From Syngnathus acus (Eukaryota; Chordata; Actinopteri; Syngnathiformes; Syngnathidae): DNA of 64,000 nucleotides. Made by a program: the position numbers and the translations under genes. The notes beneath the pieces are model-generated. The model was not told where the DNA came from. It did no database searches and worked only from the letters and a program-made list of their open reading frames with translations. Below, in pieces: positions 11,867 through 24,922 of this stretch. Location: assembly GCF_901709675.1 (NCBI RefSeq), contig NC_051088.1, positions 3,220,664 through 3,284,663 of the forward strand, read 5' to 3'. How positions within the stretch are numbered: the stretch's first letter is position 1; each line of letters opens with the position of its first letter.

Positions 11867-14434
11867 AGAAAACTAAAATTAACAAAAATAAACATGATTT
11901 AAAAATGACTTCAAAATCAAAATAAATGCTTGAGTAGCACCCATTGTAATAGTTTACCAATAAATATATATTGTTTATAAGTAGTAATAATTTCCGGGAA
12001 TATTTAGGGTAATATACGTATATATAAAAATAACAAGGCGGACAGTATAACAGTTTAAAATATTTTCATTATTATCACGACCTTCCTTTCCTACTGCAGT
12101 AATTAATGTGTTCAATGTTTTATTGTTACACACAGCTCATACACGCAAAATACCTTGGAAAGGGTTTAAATTAATCTTTGTTGTAAAGTTGAGTGACTTG
12201 TTTTTCTATCATTCTTTCATTGAGTGTGTAAGTGTAATAGAACACAGCTGCACTCAGGCTTGACAACGTCTGACTGAGCCAGTTGTTTGGGTCCCATCTG
12301 CACAAGCAAGATCAAGCATAATGTAGAAACCACCTTGGGCTCCTTATATGTGCACTTGTACTGTGCATTGCACTCTTTTGACTTGCATGGGTGATATCGC
12401 TCAAGTCTTAAGAAGTAAATTAGGACATCTGGTCTCGTGGGAAAGTTAGAGTGAGCAAAGCGGAGCATGGGAAGGTTAAGCGAAGACAAAAGAAACAGAT
12501 CATAAGGAAAACGAAAGAAGCTGTAAGGAAGATGAGAACAAGGGAATAACAAATCCTCTGCACAAGAACACGCACAGGTCGAAATAATTACAGCAGTTTG
12601 TAAATACACATCATCCATCTGATGCCGAGCCGCCAGGGACCAAATTAGGGCCCTAAGCAAATTTGTATTTGGAATCACTTGGAATGAAATCAATGCATGT
12701 TTAAAAACAAAAAACAAATAAATGAACAAATCTGAAGTAAACATTTGTGTGGGCCTTTTCCAGAAAAACATGTCTGCATTCCCAAAATGGAAAGTCATCC
12801 GTGAGGCCATTGTATGACAACGGCCGTGTGATGTCATAGTTGATGCTTTCGATCGCCAAACCACGTAAGCGCTCTTGTGCCTTTGATGAGCGCAACTAAG
12901 TCTTAATGAGCTTCACTTTTAAATAGAGTCAATCAGGGAGAATTACTGCAATGCAGAGGACAATAATGAAATAATATATAGGCCATACGATCATAAATAA
13001 ATATAAAAATGAAAAATGTTCCCATTTCACTTTTATACATTTTTCATTTTTATCCTTTTTTTATTTAAAGACTATGCTAATACTATGCAAATAAGTATTA
13101 GTAATAAGAGACTCGCTCTGTCCACCTCTTGGATGACAATCGCTAGTCTCATGGATATGCTTTCTTTAATCAATGTATTGGCTGACGTTTCTACAACCAC
13201 CATCACTTTGCTCATTTTATCATTGCTTTTTCGTTCCATGAATGCAGAGGCTGTAAATAAGATATTCATAAATAGTCATCAGTGCTGGTGAAGTATGATG
13301 GTGGCTGTTTTCAGAGATTCGATTCTAATGAGTTTCTGGTTTGTGCCACATATGCATTTATTTTATTGAATTTATGACAGCCACCTTCCAGTGACAGACC
13401 ATCTTAGGCTTGTTTTGCTCCCCTGCCCCCTTTAGCTGACATGTCAACTCTTTGCTCTGCCAACTGATGGCCAGCGCATCCCTCTGTTGACAAAAACGTC
13501 AAGTACTGTCATTTCCGCACACTTCACAGAAGCTTCTATGTGTGCCAATTTAATACATATGAGCAGATGTGTCTCCTCGCGCTAAAAAAGTGTCCCACTG
13601 TGGAAGATGAGGACCTACGTACTTATGTTCTTGTGTTTAGCGAGGGTCGGCTCGGCTCTGATGTCATATAGAGTGGATTATAAAATTTCTGTGAACACAC
13701 TCCTCTGTTAGCGGGAAGTACAAATTAATTTCAGTAGTACGCAGTGTGATCTGAGCGTTTTGTGCCTTAAAACTCATTCACACAATAGACATGCAACAAA
13801 TAAGACTTACATGTTCAGGAAGGACACAGTGCGTGTCACCATGATGGAATTAGCCTCCAGGCACCAAGCTGGGCTCCTGAGTAGCATGCCGTTGAGTAGT
13901 ATACTATGAAATATTAACTGTGAATGTCGTGCAACGGAAGCTCACTTCAAATGTCTCCACCTTGCATTGTATTCCAGATAACTTGGGCATGTCATTGCAA
14001 AGAGAGGAAGAGAATGACGAGCTCAGATGAAGAACAATAGTCATACAAAAAGACAGACGATCGCTCTTAATTCTTTTTGAATATTTCAGAGGAGATCTTA
14101 CATATGGGCAATAATTACGATTTGTGATAAGATGAGGAATCATATTTCAGAGACGAAACCAACTGTAGGTGCAGAATGATGCTGATGAAATAGAGCTCGC
14201 GCCCCATATAAATGATTCATAGGAAAGAGAAAATGCCTATGAGTCTAGAGTGATGTGTGTGCTCATTTACTATTGGGTTGGCACCTTTATTGAACGCCGT
14301 GTTACCAAAGCACATTTCTTACATGTCTTGGTGGTCTTGATCATGATCAATGAGATCATTGAAATTTAGGATTAAATATACACTCATTAGCCACAACATT
14401 AGGAACACTTGCAGTGTGAGATAGTCAGTTTTGA

Positions 14435-15625
14435 ATTGGAGTGTCAAACTCTGGCCCGCGGGCCAAATTTAGTCCTCGGTGTAATTATATTTGGCCCGGG
14501 AAGACAAATTGTGCATCGACTTTGTGTCAATACCAATATTGAAAATTGTCCTAACTTTAAAAAAAAAAAGAGCTGTTTCAAGCAATTTTTTACCAGTCAA
14601 TTACCATTCATCTTTTTATAAATTTGAACAGTTCTTACTAGACTCTGTTTACATAACTAGTTGTTCATCAGTTTGTTGTGTAGCCCAGTGTTTCCCAACC
14701 ACTGTGCCGCGGCACACTGGTGTGCCGTGAGAGATATTCGGCTGTGCCGTGGGAAATTGTCTAATAATAGTTACGGAGCACATTGTAAAAATGATTGCCA
14801 AATCACTGGTCAGTTAGCGCAAGGCGTGGTCATCCACTTACTAATCGCGCATGCATGGCTAATCGGAGAATCTTGGCGATTTCATGTTGTGTCGGTCTGG
14901 TTGTTCTGCATCGACACATATTTAGTTTGCTGCTGTGTGCCTTTGATAATAGTGACGCTCTGGTGACCGTGGTGTGTTTGCGTACTGATGAAAATCCCAG
15001 CATGTAGTTCAACTGGAGAACCTGGATTGTTCATTTTCACCAACATAAAATACTCAGTCAAGTCATGACACCTTGACTGTGATCACCTGCCATGCCAGAA
15101 CAGCAGTGTCTTTAAACGTGACTTTGTTCTTATCATCGCAATATTTATAGGGCTAGTCTAAAACAGTTAAAGTCAAGTTGATTATTTTGGATTTTAATCA
15201 CAATCACTTTCAATAGTTTATTCCTTACACTGCCTAAAACCTTTTTAATAAACTCACTTTTATTAAAAAAATACAATTTAAAAAATCTAGTGTATTTATT
15301 TATTTGTATTCAATTATTCCAGCTTCTCTATATATACATACATAGGAATAGGACTTTGTTTATATAGCATGTTCACAACGTCTTTCGTAATATAACACAT
15401 TTTATTATAGAAGCTGGTGTGACAGATTTTTGTTGGTGGTGTGCCTCGAGATTTTTTTCCAATGAAAAGGTGTGCCGTGGATGAAAAAAGGTTGGGAAAC
15501 ACTGGTGTAGCCTATACTGTATATGAGACGTTCATACATTTATTTGGGTTGTCAGTCATAATGGCCCTCCGAAGGAATCTATGACTACGATGTGGCCCAT
15601 GACAAAAATTACTTTGACACCCCTG
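14435..15625. mobile_element. old hAT-like element split by a younger hAT insertion
   Basis: The outer halves (14435-14677 and 15513-15625) match, in reverse orientation, the intact element at 50583-50937. The left end carries gtgtcaaactctggcccgcg and the right end finishes ttgacacccctg. It is interrupted by the insertion at 14686-15504. Its own target duplication is no longer clear. Confidence 0.75.
14686..15504. mobile_element. non-autonomous hAT transposon with 8-bp target duplication
   Basis: The terminal inverted repeats are cagtgtttcccaacc at the left and its complement ending aaacactg at the right. The element is flanked by the identical 8-mer gtgtagcc at 14678-14685 and 15505-15512. 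An 8-bp duplication is the hAT hallmark. Sub-terminal tgtgccg motifs occur at both ends. No transposase is encoded in its 819 bp. The unoccupied site can be read from the relative at 50.6 kb. Confidence 0.88.
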
Positions 15626-17115
15626 GTTAAGAAGCATGTTAAGAGTGCTACAGGACCACTGCACATTTCGTACTGGACCACACAAAGTGTTAGTAAAAAA
15701 TAAGTTATTGAGTTCCAAAAAAGTTTTATTGCAAAACTCAAGGGCCTGTGTGAATCAATTCTACGCTATACGTTCAATGAAAAACTGTATTCTTGATATT
15801 TTACTCCCCCTTCGGTCTGATTCACCTCTTAAGTCAAAACTGAAAAAAATAAATAAATTACAATACGCTACCTTCAACGATATTTCTGGCACAGGTGTGA
15901 TGGAGCCAAATTTAAGCTGAGACCAAGTGAGAAGTCAAGGGAGAAGTACTACAGTAAAAAGCGATGACGAATGAGCTGCGGCGTCAGAAGATGAGCTGTG
16001 ATCGGAGGGGAGCATAAGATTGAGATGAAGATGACAAAGAAGAAGACCAATGACTGACGTAAAGGGCACGGAGGAATCAAAGCGAGAACTGCTCCATGGA
16101 AGTCCATCAGTCCAAGCCAGTAGAATTCTTTTTTTTTCTAAATATTCAGAAAGATTGAGAACTAATCTCCTTTGGTGATGGAGGGAAGAAAACTAAAGAC
16201 AACAAGAAGGAGAAAGCAGCATTTATGAAAGTTTTGGACAGGAAAGAGCAGAAAGGTTGCTGCAGTGAAGCGGAGTGGAGGACTGTCAGGGCCTTTTTCT
16301 ATTTTTGGAAAGTTTACAGTGTATACTGCTCCTGCCATATTGCATCCAGTATACCTGTGGAGCTCGAATTCACTGCGGGTTTGCCATCTTTGGGAGAGGC
16401 GAAGAATTTTGCTCATTAAATAAAGATGGCCTTCCATCTTGAAATGGAAATTTGCCGGAACCAATTCCCAGAATAGTACAATGTCCATATGCATTCACGG
16501 TATATCTAGTTTTACCTTTGATCCATCAAAGTATTATAAACTTACACTGTATATGGGGAGTTATTTTCCTTTGCAGATGTGTAAATGAGTGTCTTGTGGA
16601 AACTGTGCTATCAAATCTAATTTGTTAAATTTGATGATAACCTGCTTAACTTTCAGAGTTTCTGAAATATTTAAAACTACTATAAGAAACACTACATTGA
16701 AGCAGGCGTACACAGAAAAACTCACAGCAAATGTCTCTATAAATACAGTGTGGAGGTAATGTTCATCGTGTAAAGTGGGCGGATTAACTGGAACCAGGTC
16801 AGAGCAAAAAGCAGAGCATCTCTAGCTTTTCTCCAATTTAGTTGCCTTTCTCAAAAATTTTTTAACGCTCCGACCTCCAGTAATCTGGTCCACTTTACAA
16901 AATATTAACAGAGCAGATTACCCATTAGGTGTTTGTTACTTGACATTGCTCATTTATCCAATTGGCTTAAAATAAATGAGAGAAAATAATAGCAGGTAGG
17001 CCACAAGGTACAAGATACATATTTTTTATTTTTGGAAAATGTGTTTTTTTGTGGCGATAGTCAAGTCAACAAACACTGATGATCTATATATATACACTTT
17101 TATATAAATTTTTTT
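15626..17115. other. non-coding stretch, nothing recognised
   Basis: No splice-consistent coding exon or known repeat is seen. The 110-codon minus-strand frame near 16.3 kb is not convincing. Confidence 0.4.
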
Positions 17116-17230
17116 TGGACCATTAGGCACCGTATTATTAGGCACGAGTCAATGAACGGGTCATTTTGAGCGCATCGGGCGCATTATCTTTGTGAAAATT
17201 ATAGGTTAAATAGGTGATTGTAATTGTACC
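17116..17230. mobile_element. decayed fragment related to the 9.28-kb TIR element
   Basis: It shares the order caccgtatt..., aggcac, gtcaatgaacgg, cattttgag, cgcatcgggcgcat and aaaattataggtt with the ends of the 9282-10390 element, but with many substitutions. The right boundary is not defined. Confidence 0.5.
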
Positions 17231-20200
17231 ATACATTTAATTAATAGATTTAGCGCTTTTATGCTAAATTCAGACCAGACATGAACTTTCGCGCAGCGTG
17301 TTGGACAGTTCAATAGCTGTATGCAAGTTCACACACTCACCATTATGCAACCCTTTTTGCTCGCTATCAGAAAATGCCTGTCGTTTACCTTGCTGTCCCA
17401 CATTTTAGCATCTAAAACCCTCCGCCAGCTAGCATTCGGTCTGACCGCAGAATTAGGCTAGCAGTGCTACATTTATGCTACATTGCTGATTCTTAGACAC
17501 AGAAGCAGGAAGTAGTTCTAGTAGCGGTATGACAAAAACAATAGACGCCTGCTAGCGATTAAAGGTCCGCCACTACTTTGCTGCAATGAGTAGGATGTCC
17601 GCGTTCTTAATGCCAAAACACATGATTGACAATTAATTGTCTGCAAGCTATAATCATCGTTGCGTGTTGACTAGTCTGTTCAACCTCAATTCTCTATCGC
17701 TCTGTGATTGCACATGCGATTATCTGGATCCAGTCAAATAGCGCATACATTCTTGTCAATACCTTTCCCTACGTTCTTGTTTCTTGTAGATGAGTCGATC
17801 CATTCACCCGTTAATGAGAAGCTTCTCGGCGGTACAGCAAAGAGAGGGAGTTGAAAAGTAAGAAAAAGCCAAAGGCCAAGTTGAGCAATTGGTTTAGAGG
17901 CGGACAAGGGCGCAAGAAGGCCTTGGTGTTATTTCTCGAGTTAGCCAGAGTGAAAAATGCACCGTGGTGAGGAAAACTGTCTTTGTTGTGAAGCACTTAT
18001 GTATTAAAGTCATCCATCCTGAGAGTGAGAAAGGATGAGAAAGAGAACATCTGCAGAGCAGTCATCATTTACCTTTAGCATAGCTTGCTTTGCATAATGT
18101 GAGCACAGAAAGTCCTTACGACCAGCACAGCCAATAAATACAGACCAGCTCAGACCTATTGTTATTTTCTCCTCTCTTCTAATCTTGAGATGATTTCAAC
18201 GGACCCATTTTCAGCGTAGAATCTTAATGTTTCCGGTTTGCTTCTTGAAATAGAATAACTAAAGAGACTGTGATGCTGACCATTGACCATAAAGTGGAGG
18301 CGCTTGACACTTAGTATTACCTGATCAGACAAAAAAAACAAAACATTTACAGTTGGCCATATTTGTCAAAGTGAGGGGACAGACTTCTGAAGTTTTTTTT
18401 GGCATCCTTAATCATGATCGGATGGTGAGCCGCAATTGAGGGACTGATAAGGCAGTGCCATGTTGGAGCCATCATTACAACAGATTGTGGTGTTACGTAA
18501 GCGCTCATAGCTTGAGATGAGTTAATAATAATGATGAGCGGCTAAAGAATTCAGGTAAATCTTTATTTACCACAGCATTTTTTTCCCATTTAGGTTATAA
18601 TAAGTATACAGTAAACCTATACAGTAAAAGTTTGTTAAACTCCACTATTGACCGTTAGATGGCGATATTGAGTTTGAGATGGTGGATAATTGAGAGAAGA
18701 AGAATGAAACAGGAAGTGTTTCCGCTAATTTTCGTTGAATATTATTGAATGTCTTTGGCAGCAATCGTGTTTTTCAGGCATACAAAAAACCACAGCTGCA
18801 GTGTCGCTATATAATGTTGATTTTTGGGCTTCGTAACTGTTGATGTATATTTTGTGATGATAAGTTTATGAGTTCAGAAAAAATAAGGAGACTTGTTTAC
18901 TGTAAATTCAGAAATGAATGGATAGAATGTTACATTGTTTGTACAATATATTGCTTATTTGTTTAAATGTGTTTTTATTATTTTCAAAGTATGTGTATAA
19001 AGCTTTAAAAAGATAAAAAAATTAATAAAAAAGTACCGCAAGAAAGAAAAAAATAACTAAAAGTAGTCAGCAGAGAAATGATAGACTCCTCTCTTTGTTG
19101 CTCCTTTCTTTCTATCCAATCTATTTCTTCGACTGCACTTCTAATCGCTCCTCTTGCTCCTGTGGCACTACAGAGCAATAAAGGAATGGATAACTCATAA
19201 CTAATTCATAGCTTCTCCCCATATATGTATTTACAAGGCCTTTTGAATTCCGGTTAATTCAGTATCTTGCAAAGAAGTGTAGAACAGCACATCTTTTATG
19301 TGAATCATTTAGCTGCTTCCCACCCGCCACTTTGAATAAAGTTTGTCATCAGTCTTTTTTGGTTTTTCTTAAAACAAACTACCTTTTTAACTCCAGCACT
19401 GCGGGAACATTTGAATTGAAGACAAGAATGTGTTCAATGTGAATCAAATAATGTTTTAGTCTGTGTCTGAAAAAAATGAATAAATGCAGCCTTCCACGTG
19501 TAAATAAAATTAGATTTTGATTGTTTCATTGCTTGCCATATACTCTGAGAGAAAAAAAAATGGTTTGCATAAAAACTGGATTGTTTGAAATGTGCAAGTA
19601 CAGTACTAGCTTGAGTAAACTGTGGCTGCCTGAATGCAGCATGTATACAAATGTGCACCACAAAATTTCATGAAGAATTCATGAGTTTAACATCTTCTTT
19701 CCCATACTGTGGTGGTGTGTTTATGAGTGCCCGGTGGAAAGGTCGCATAGAGAGCTTTAAACACCAGCTTGCATTTTTCAGCTTTGACAAGCGTTTAGTT
19801 TTAGTTAATCCATCTATCCATCTGCTATACTGCTTGTCCTCACTTGCGTATGAAGAAAAATGCATTCGTATTTGTGCTATTGTGTGAGAATGAATGACGC
19901 TAATGACATTGAACATTTTTGCCCACGCTTGTCTGTTTCAGCTGGTCACTGGTTCCTCCTGGTCTCATCAGTCTGCCAATCAGCTTGTTGTCAGCTCGCT
20001 CGTCTCAATGCTGTGTTTTTATTCTGAATTTAGGCCTGTCTGATCCTTGTTGTTCAAAATCTCCCTCTTTGACCTTGTTTACTTGACTCGGCCAGCATTT
20101 TTAGTCCAGTGGAATGCATTTTCATTCCCTTCATCACTATTTGAGAGAGAGATCTCTCTTGGCAGTGTTCCATACTACTCACAGATCACAAATACCGATA

Positions 20201-20258
20201 CCAAGTTACCACAGGTAAAATTTCCATTAAAGTTCTATTGGTTTAATGATTAAACCAA
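17231..20258. other. non-coding stretch
   Basis: Nothing is recognised except a short SINE-tail remnant at about 19808-19845 (ccatctgctatactgcttgt). Confidence 0.4.
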
Positions 20259-20638
20259 TGAGGGATTATTTAATTATATATATTTATATAATATTATATA
20301 AATATTATATTATTTATGTATAATATAAATAAATAATATTTATATATACTATGTATGTATATATATGATATAAATACCGTATTTTTCGGACTAAAAGTCG
20401 CTCGGAGTAAAAGTCGCATCAGCCATAAAATGCACAATGAAGAGGAAAAAAACAAATATAAGTCACACCGGAGTTTAAGTCACATTTTGGGGGAAATTTA
20501 TTTGACAAAATCCAACATCAAGAACAGACATGAACCAGCAACAACAGGCTAAATGATATGGTATGCTAACGTGACATAAACACAAGCGAGGAGCTGAGAA
20601 TGGGCCTGACGTAACATTAACAGTTATCCAAATAACTA

Positions 20639-21770
20639 CAGTGGAGCCTCGGTTTTCGACCACAATCCGTTCTAGAAGGCTGTTCGAGAAGTAAATACTT
20701 CAAATTCCGAATCATGTTTTCCCATTACAAATAATGGAAAAAAAATTAATCCGTTCCAAGCATTTTTGTCCGATCGCGCAACTGCAGTGCACCGGAAAAT
20801 TTAATCCGTTCCGAGCAAAAAAAACAACGCTTTTTTAAAGCATTTTTTTCATTATTTTACACCATAAACTGCATAAATAAGTAGGTAATGTATAAATAAA
20901 TAATATAAATAATAAACTGAATTAATAGAGTAGGCTAGGCTGGGGAATGTATTGCCGTATCTGTAGCAACTCGCTTGTGTGTTTCATTCTAATAGTAAAA
21001 TATATCTTTTTAAATTGTGAGGGAAAAAAAAGCACATCAAAACATCTTTTTTATTTTTACCAATGAAAGACAACATTTCAAAGATCATGTGAAAGAAAAC
21101 AGCAAAAACGTTTTCTTAATTTCAAAATTTTTAAATTTATCGAACCATCCTCGGGTTGCCTTGAAAACAAACCCTTCAGGAACCAGACTAGGGTCTTTTT
21201 TTTCCAGGTCCTCAAAAAGATGTCTCGCTTTGGCACAAATAGTGCCCTCAGTAAGAGGATCCCCCGCTAACTGTTGCTCATTAATGAAAATTAGCAAGAG
21301 TTTTTCAACTTCTTCCAGCACCTGTGGCCATTGTTTGGTAAGCACAGTCACCCCTCTCGCAACATCACTTCCTTTAAGAGCGTCTTTGTTTTTCAGGATC
21401 GAGCTTATTGTCGATTTTGCCATGCAAAACTCCCGCGCCAACTTCGACACGCGCACACCGGACTCATATTTTGCGATTAATTCTTTTTTCAATTCAACCG
21501 TTTTGCGCACTACTTTCCTCTTTTCGCCATGATCAGCTTTACTGCTCCCACTTGCTTCCTTTGGAGGCAAGATTAGAGTTGATGCAATCCTCAGAGTAAC
21601 GAGAATGTAATAACAAATGGAGTCAGTTGGCATGCGGGTCCTCTCGGCTCATCTCGCGAGGTTCGACAACCGAAATTTCGTCCGACATCCGAAGCAAAAA
21701 AATCTCGAATATTTTGTTCGAATACCGATTTGTTTGAGAACTGGGACGTTTGAAAACCGAGGCTCCACTG
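20639..21770 (-). mobile_element. truncated pogo/Tigger-type DNA transposon
   Basis: The perfect terminal inverted repeat cagtggagcctcggttttcg begins at 20639 and its complement ends at 21770. Both sides are flanked by TA, the target duplication of the Tc1/mariner/pogo group. It encodes only the DNA-binding half of a transposase on the minus strand; the DDE catalytic half is missing. It sits inside the TIR element at 20377-22462, so it arrived later. Confidence 0.9.
21085..21633 (-). pseudogene. Tigger transposase remnant: N-terminal CENP-B-like DNA-binding domains only
   Basis: The open frame has 182 codons from the ATG at 21633. Residues about 38-88 form a Pipsqueak/CENP-B N-terminal helix-turn-helix (ELIAKYESGVRVSKLA, AKSTISSIL). 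Residues about 100-172 form the CENP-B-type second DNA-binding domain ending in GWFDKFKN. Full-length Tigger proteins continue for several hundred residues with a DDE nuclease, absent here. The usual family start (MPPKE...) reads LPPKE, because its ATG has become TTG at 21568-21570; the upstream in-frame ATG is probably not the original start. The frame is open, but it cannot be an active transposase. It is related to, but not part of, the domesticated CENPB/TIGD genes. Confidence 0.85.
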
Positions 21771-21793
21771 TATAACATAAATAACACCTTTAG

Positions 21794-22290
21794 CAAACTA
21801 TCTGTGTCACTCCAAATCATTAAATCCATCGATTGAATTCTTCGTCCTTTATGTAAACAACGCCGCGTGTGCGCCGCTGACGTCGGACTCATCGTAAGTT
21901 GCAGTTCAAATCATTCCACAGGCCCATATAACGATATATAAACTATATATCAAATAACTATTATATAAACAACAATATTATCAAACCATCTGTGTCACTC
22001 CGAATCATTAAATCCATCGATCGAATTCTTCGTCCTTTATGTAAACAACGCCGCGTGTGCGCCGCGCCGCTGACGTTGGACTCGTCGTCAGTTGCAGTTC
22101 AAATTATTCCACAGGTCCATATAACGATATATAAACTATATATCAAATAGCTATAATATAAACAACAATTTTATCAAACCATCTGTGTCACTCCAAACCA
22201 TTAAATCCATCGATCGAATTCTTCGTCCTTTATGTAAACAACGCCACGTGTGCCCCACGCCGCTGACGTCGTCAGTTGCAGTTCAAATTA
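21794..22290 (+). repeat. three tandem units of about 190 bp inside the TIR element
   Basis: The marker caaac(t/c)atctgtgtcactcc recurs at 21794, 21982 and 22175, with periods of 188 and 193 bp. The same unit is found in the family copies at 58.4-58.6 kb and in both palindrome arms at 59.8-61.1 kb. Confidence 0.85.
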
Positions 22291-22345
22291 GCGAGTAATC
22301 CCTCGCTACATTGCGGTTCGTTTATCGCGGTTTCACTACATCGCG
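22291..22345. mobile_element. short transposon-end motif (taatccctcgctacattgcg)
   Basis: The motif taatccctcgctacattgcg and the following cgcggttt recur inverted at about 59690-59730. It looks like the end of another DNA-transposon family, incorporated into the TIR element. Confidence 0.5.
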
Positions 22346-22462
22346 GATTTTTGAATTTTGAAAATTTGTGAATAATTTCACATATAAGTTGCTCTTGAGT
22401 ATAAATCGCCCCCCCACCCAAACTATGAAAAAAAAGCGCGATTTATACTCCGAAAAATACGG

Positions 22463-24922
22463 TGTATATATAATATTGATATCAAGAAAGACCTATCATT
22501 TATTTCTCTCAAAAGGCAGAATAGTCACTGCCATACAAAACTTAGGTTAAAAAATGAAATAGATTCTGAATCCAACCTAAGCATCGCTCAGGCTTTGAAT
22601 GGAAACAAACTGATGATTCAGAATCAGTTGGCCAGTGGGTGGATGTCATCTGCTAGCATTATAAACTGTGCCACAATCCACAACTCTTCCCAGGCATCTG
22701 TAATAAAAACGTCCAGGTGGCATCATCATGTGCCGATTGTAACTGTTCATTTTGGTAAATGTTTAATCATGTTATTTTGCACAGCACAAAAAAAAAAAGA
22801 TTGGGTAGTTTCAGAGAAAAAAAAAAGACAAGCGGTGGGATTATGGATGAGGGACTCATCTGGACGAGGATGTGCTGCAGATGAGATGCAAGGAGGCATA
22901 AAATGAACATGGACAGAAGGAACCTCCGGCACCAAATGAAGTTTGGGGGGAACATATGCTGTGTTTCTAGCATATCCTGAAGCTGACACTCATCTAACAT
23001 GGATGTGTTTAAAAAAAAAAGTTGTTTGTTTACTCATTTTTGCTTGCCAGTTTAAGCAGAAGATTCAACCAGGCCGAGATCTTCTCAATAGGAAAACACG
23101 AAGCATACGAAATCAGACGGCTTTTCCTCCTGCTTTTGTGCCGCAGTACACTATAATGAGATATTGATGTCTGTGGAGCACCATGCACACATCTTGCTGT
23201 TAGATCTTCTATTGATGAAATCATAAATCTGTTCAAATGCTATTTATCTACTTGGACGCAACCACGTATGAGGCACTGTCCTGACCTCGCATTGAATAAT
23301 TTAAGTGATAATGTTCATGTATTCGATATGTTATTTTTAGGTTTAAAATTTTTTGTAATACAGTATTGTTACTGGTTACACCATCTTTATGTTTCCCTGT
23401 TTGTCCTTTAACCAAGAAAAACAAATGGAATGAATAAAAACCTAAAAAAGCAGCAGCTCCTTTAATGGGCTCTTTAGCGACTTGCATGGAAAACTCGAGA
23501 AAGCTGTGAAAATATGTATCTGCGGGGAAATTGGAATGTGAATAGATGGCCATGAAATACTCGCTGAAGCTTTTTCTCATTCAGCAAGGCCACCGGTTCA
23601 AGACTGCGGAATAGAAAGCAAATAAAAAGCAAGCTTCACACCTGTTTGGCGATCTGCACCAAAATACAGACCTTGGACCTACGGCTTAAGTTGCCTTAAT
23701 TGAATTCTAATTGAAATGGATTTCTTTCACAGATTTGTAAAAAGTATGTGACTAAATCACAAAAGTATGTGTACAGTAACTGGACATTTTACTAGGTACA
23801 CTTGGCCATTGTAATCCGATTATGTTAACACATTTGACACAAGAAAATGAATTTTTTCATTTAACAGTTTGTTTTCTGTTTATATCAACATACTTTGCAT
23901 TGATTTGGAAAGTTTATGCTAATCATAAATCTAAAGACCAAATACACCCACATTTTTGAAAAACAATGCGTGGAACAACAGATGTTCCTCCGCCACTACT
24001 TTGACAACAAAGGACAACATAAGCATACACTTGGCGCCCATTTCGTAAATAAACTCCGCATAACTCCAATCCCGTCTGCGAGCAGGTTGCACATCCTTTT
24101 TATTTTTTTTAAACCATTAAAAAGTGAACACACATACAAAAAAAGCCAGAACACTGCTTTGAAAGCCTTTCCCCCTTTGGGCTAAAACCTTTCTACCAAC
24201 TCTAAATGAGATCTCTGGAGATGATTTCAAAGGCATAGTACTGCCCCTGCAAACCGGGGAATGGGGGGGGGGCAACAACTTGATAGATGAGATTAATAGG
24301 TGAACATCCACACTCACTCCCCCCTCGCCAATCCTTTTACTTTCCTAGCTGTTGGCTCTGTCGCTCACACGGAATTGGGTTCATTTTGGACGACAAAATT
24401 ATCATCGACAAATCAAGATGATTTAAATTGTTGCAATTAGAAACATTGCCGATGGCAGCTAACGCACATATTGTACTTTAGCGCATGCAGATTAACTGCC
24501 CCCTCCCTCTCTTTCTCTTTCTCTCGCTTAGCTATCCGAGCTGGCTGCTTGCAGTTCTTCCCAATGTGCACTTAAAATCCCCGAGCATCTGCCTTGATTC
24601 AACATAAGCCTTCAGTCAACATAATTCCAGGATGGAGCAAGTAAAGCGCTTGAAAGTGAACGCAATAATAAATGGGACTGTTTTTGTGTCCATCCGCCAC
24701 AGAATAGAAAAGGTGTATTATAGTCAGTACAAGGTTAAAAAAAACTATAGTTACAGTTTTGCACGATATAAATGACATGCAAATCAACAAGTTTGTTTAA
24801 AACTGAGCACACTTTGATTTTGCCATGCGCATCTCATCATCATCACATGACAAAACCTTTTTTTTCTCTCTTCTCACTTGGCGTGTCAGGCATGCGTACA
24901 TCATGCACCAGTGAGTTCTCAC
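22463..24922. other. non-coding stretch, nothing recognised
   Basis: No exon with matching splice sites was found. There is a G-run near 24265 and scattered A-runs. Confidence 0.4.

Larger units (their letters stand above)
10391..14434. other. AT-rich non-coding stretch
   Basis: It contains the (TA)n run at 11656-11714 and an (AAAC)n run at 11817-11866. A 215-codon minus-strand frame at 12217-12864 matches nothing I know. Confidence 0.4.
20377..22462. mobile_element. TIR element (CCGTATTTTTCGGA family), copy 1, with a nested Tigger
   Basis: The left terminus is ccgtatttttcgga at 20377, preceded by TA. The right terminus is its complement ending at 22462, followed by TG, a one-base change from TA. 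Sub-terminal motifs of the aagtcgc / ataagtc type repeat at both ends. It is interrupted by the pogo/Tigger element at 20639-21770. To the right of that insertion are three tandem units of about 190 bp. No transposase belonging to this family is visible. Confidence 0.8.

Noticed and set aside
12217-12864. A 215-codon minus-strand open frame
   Set aside because: Its composition looks random, with Phe-rich tracts from AT-rich DNA, no recognisable motif and no splice context.
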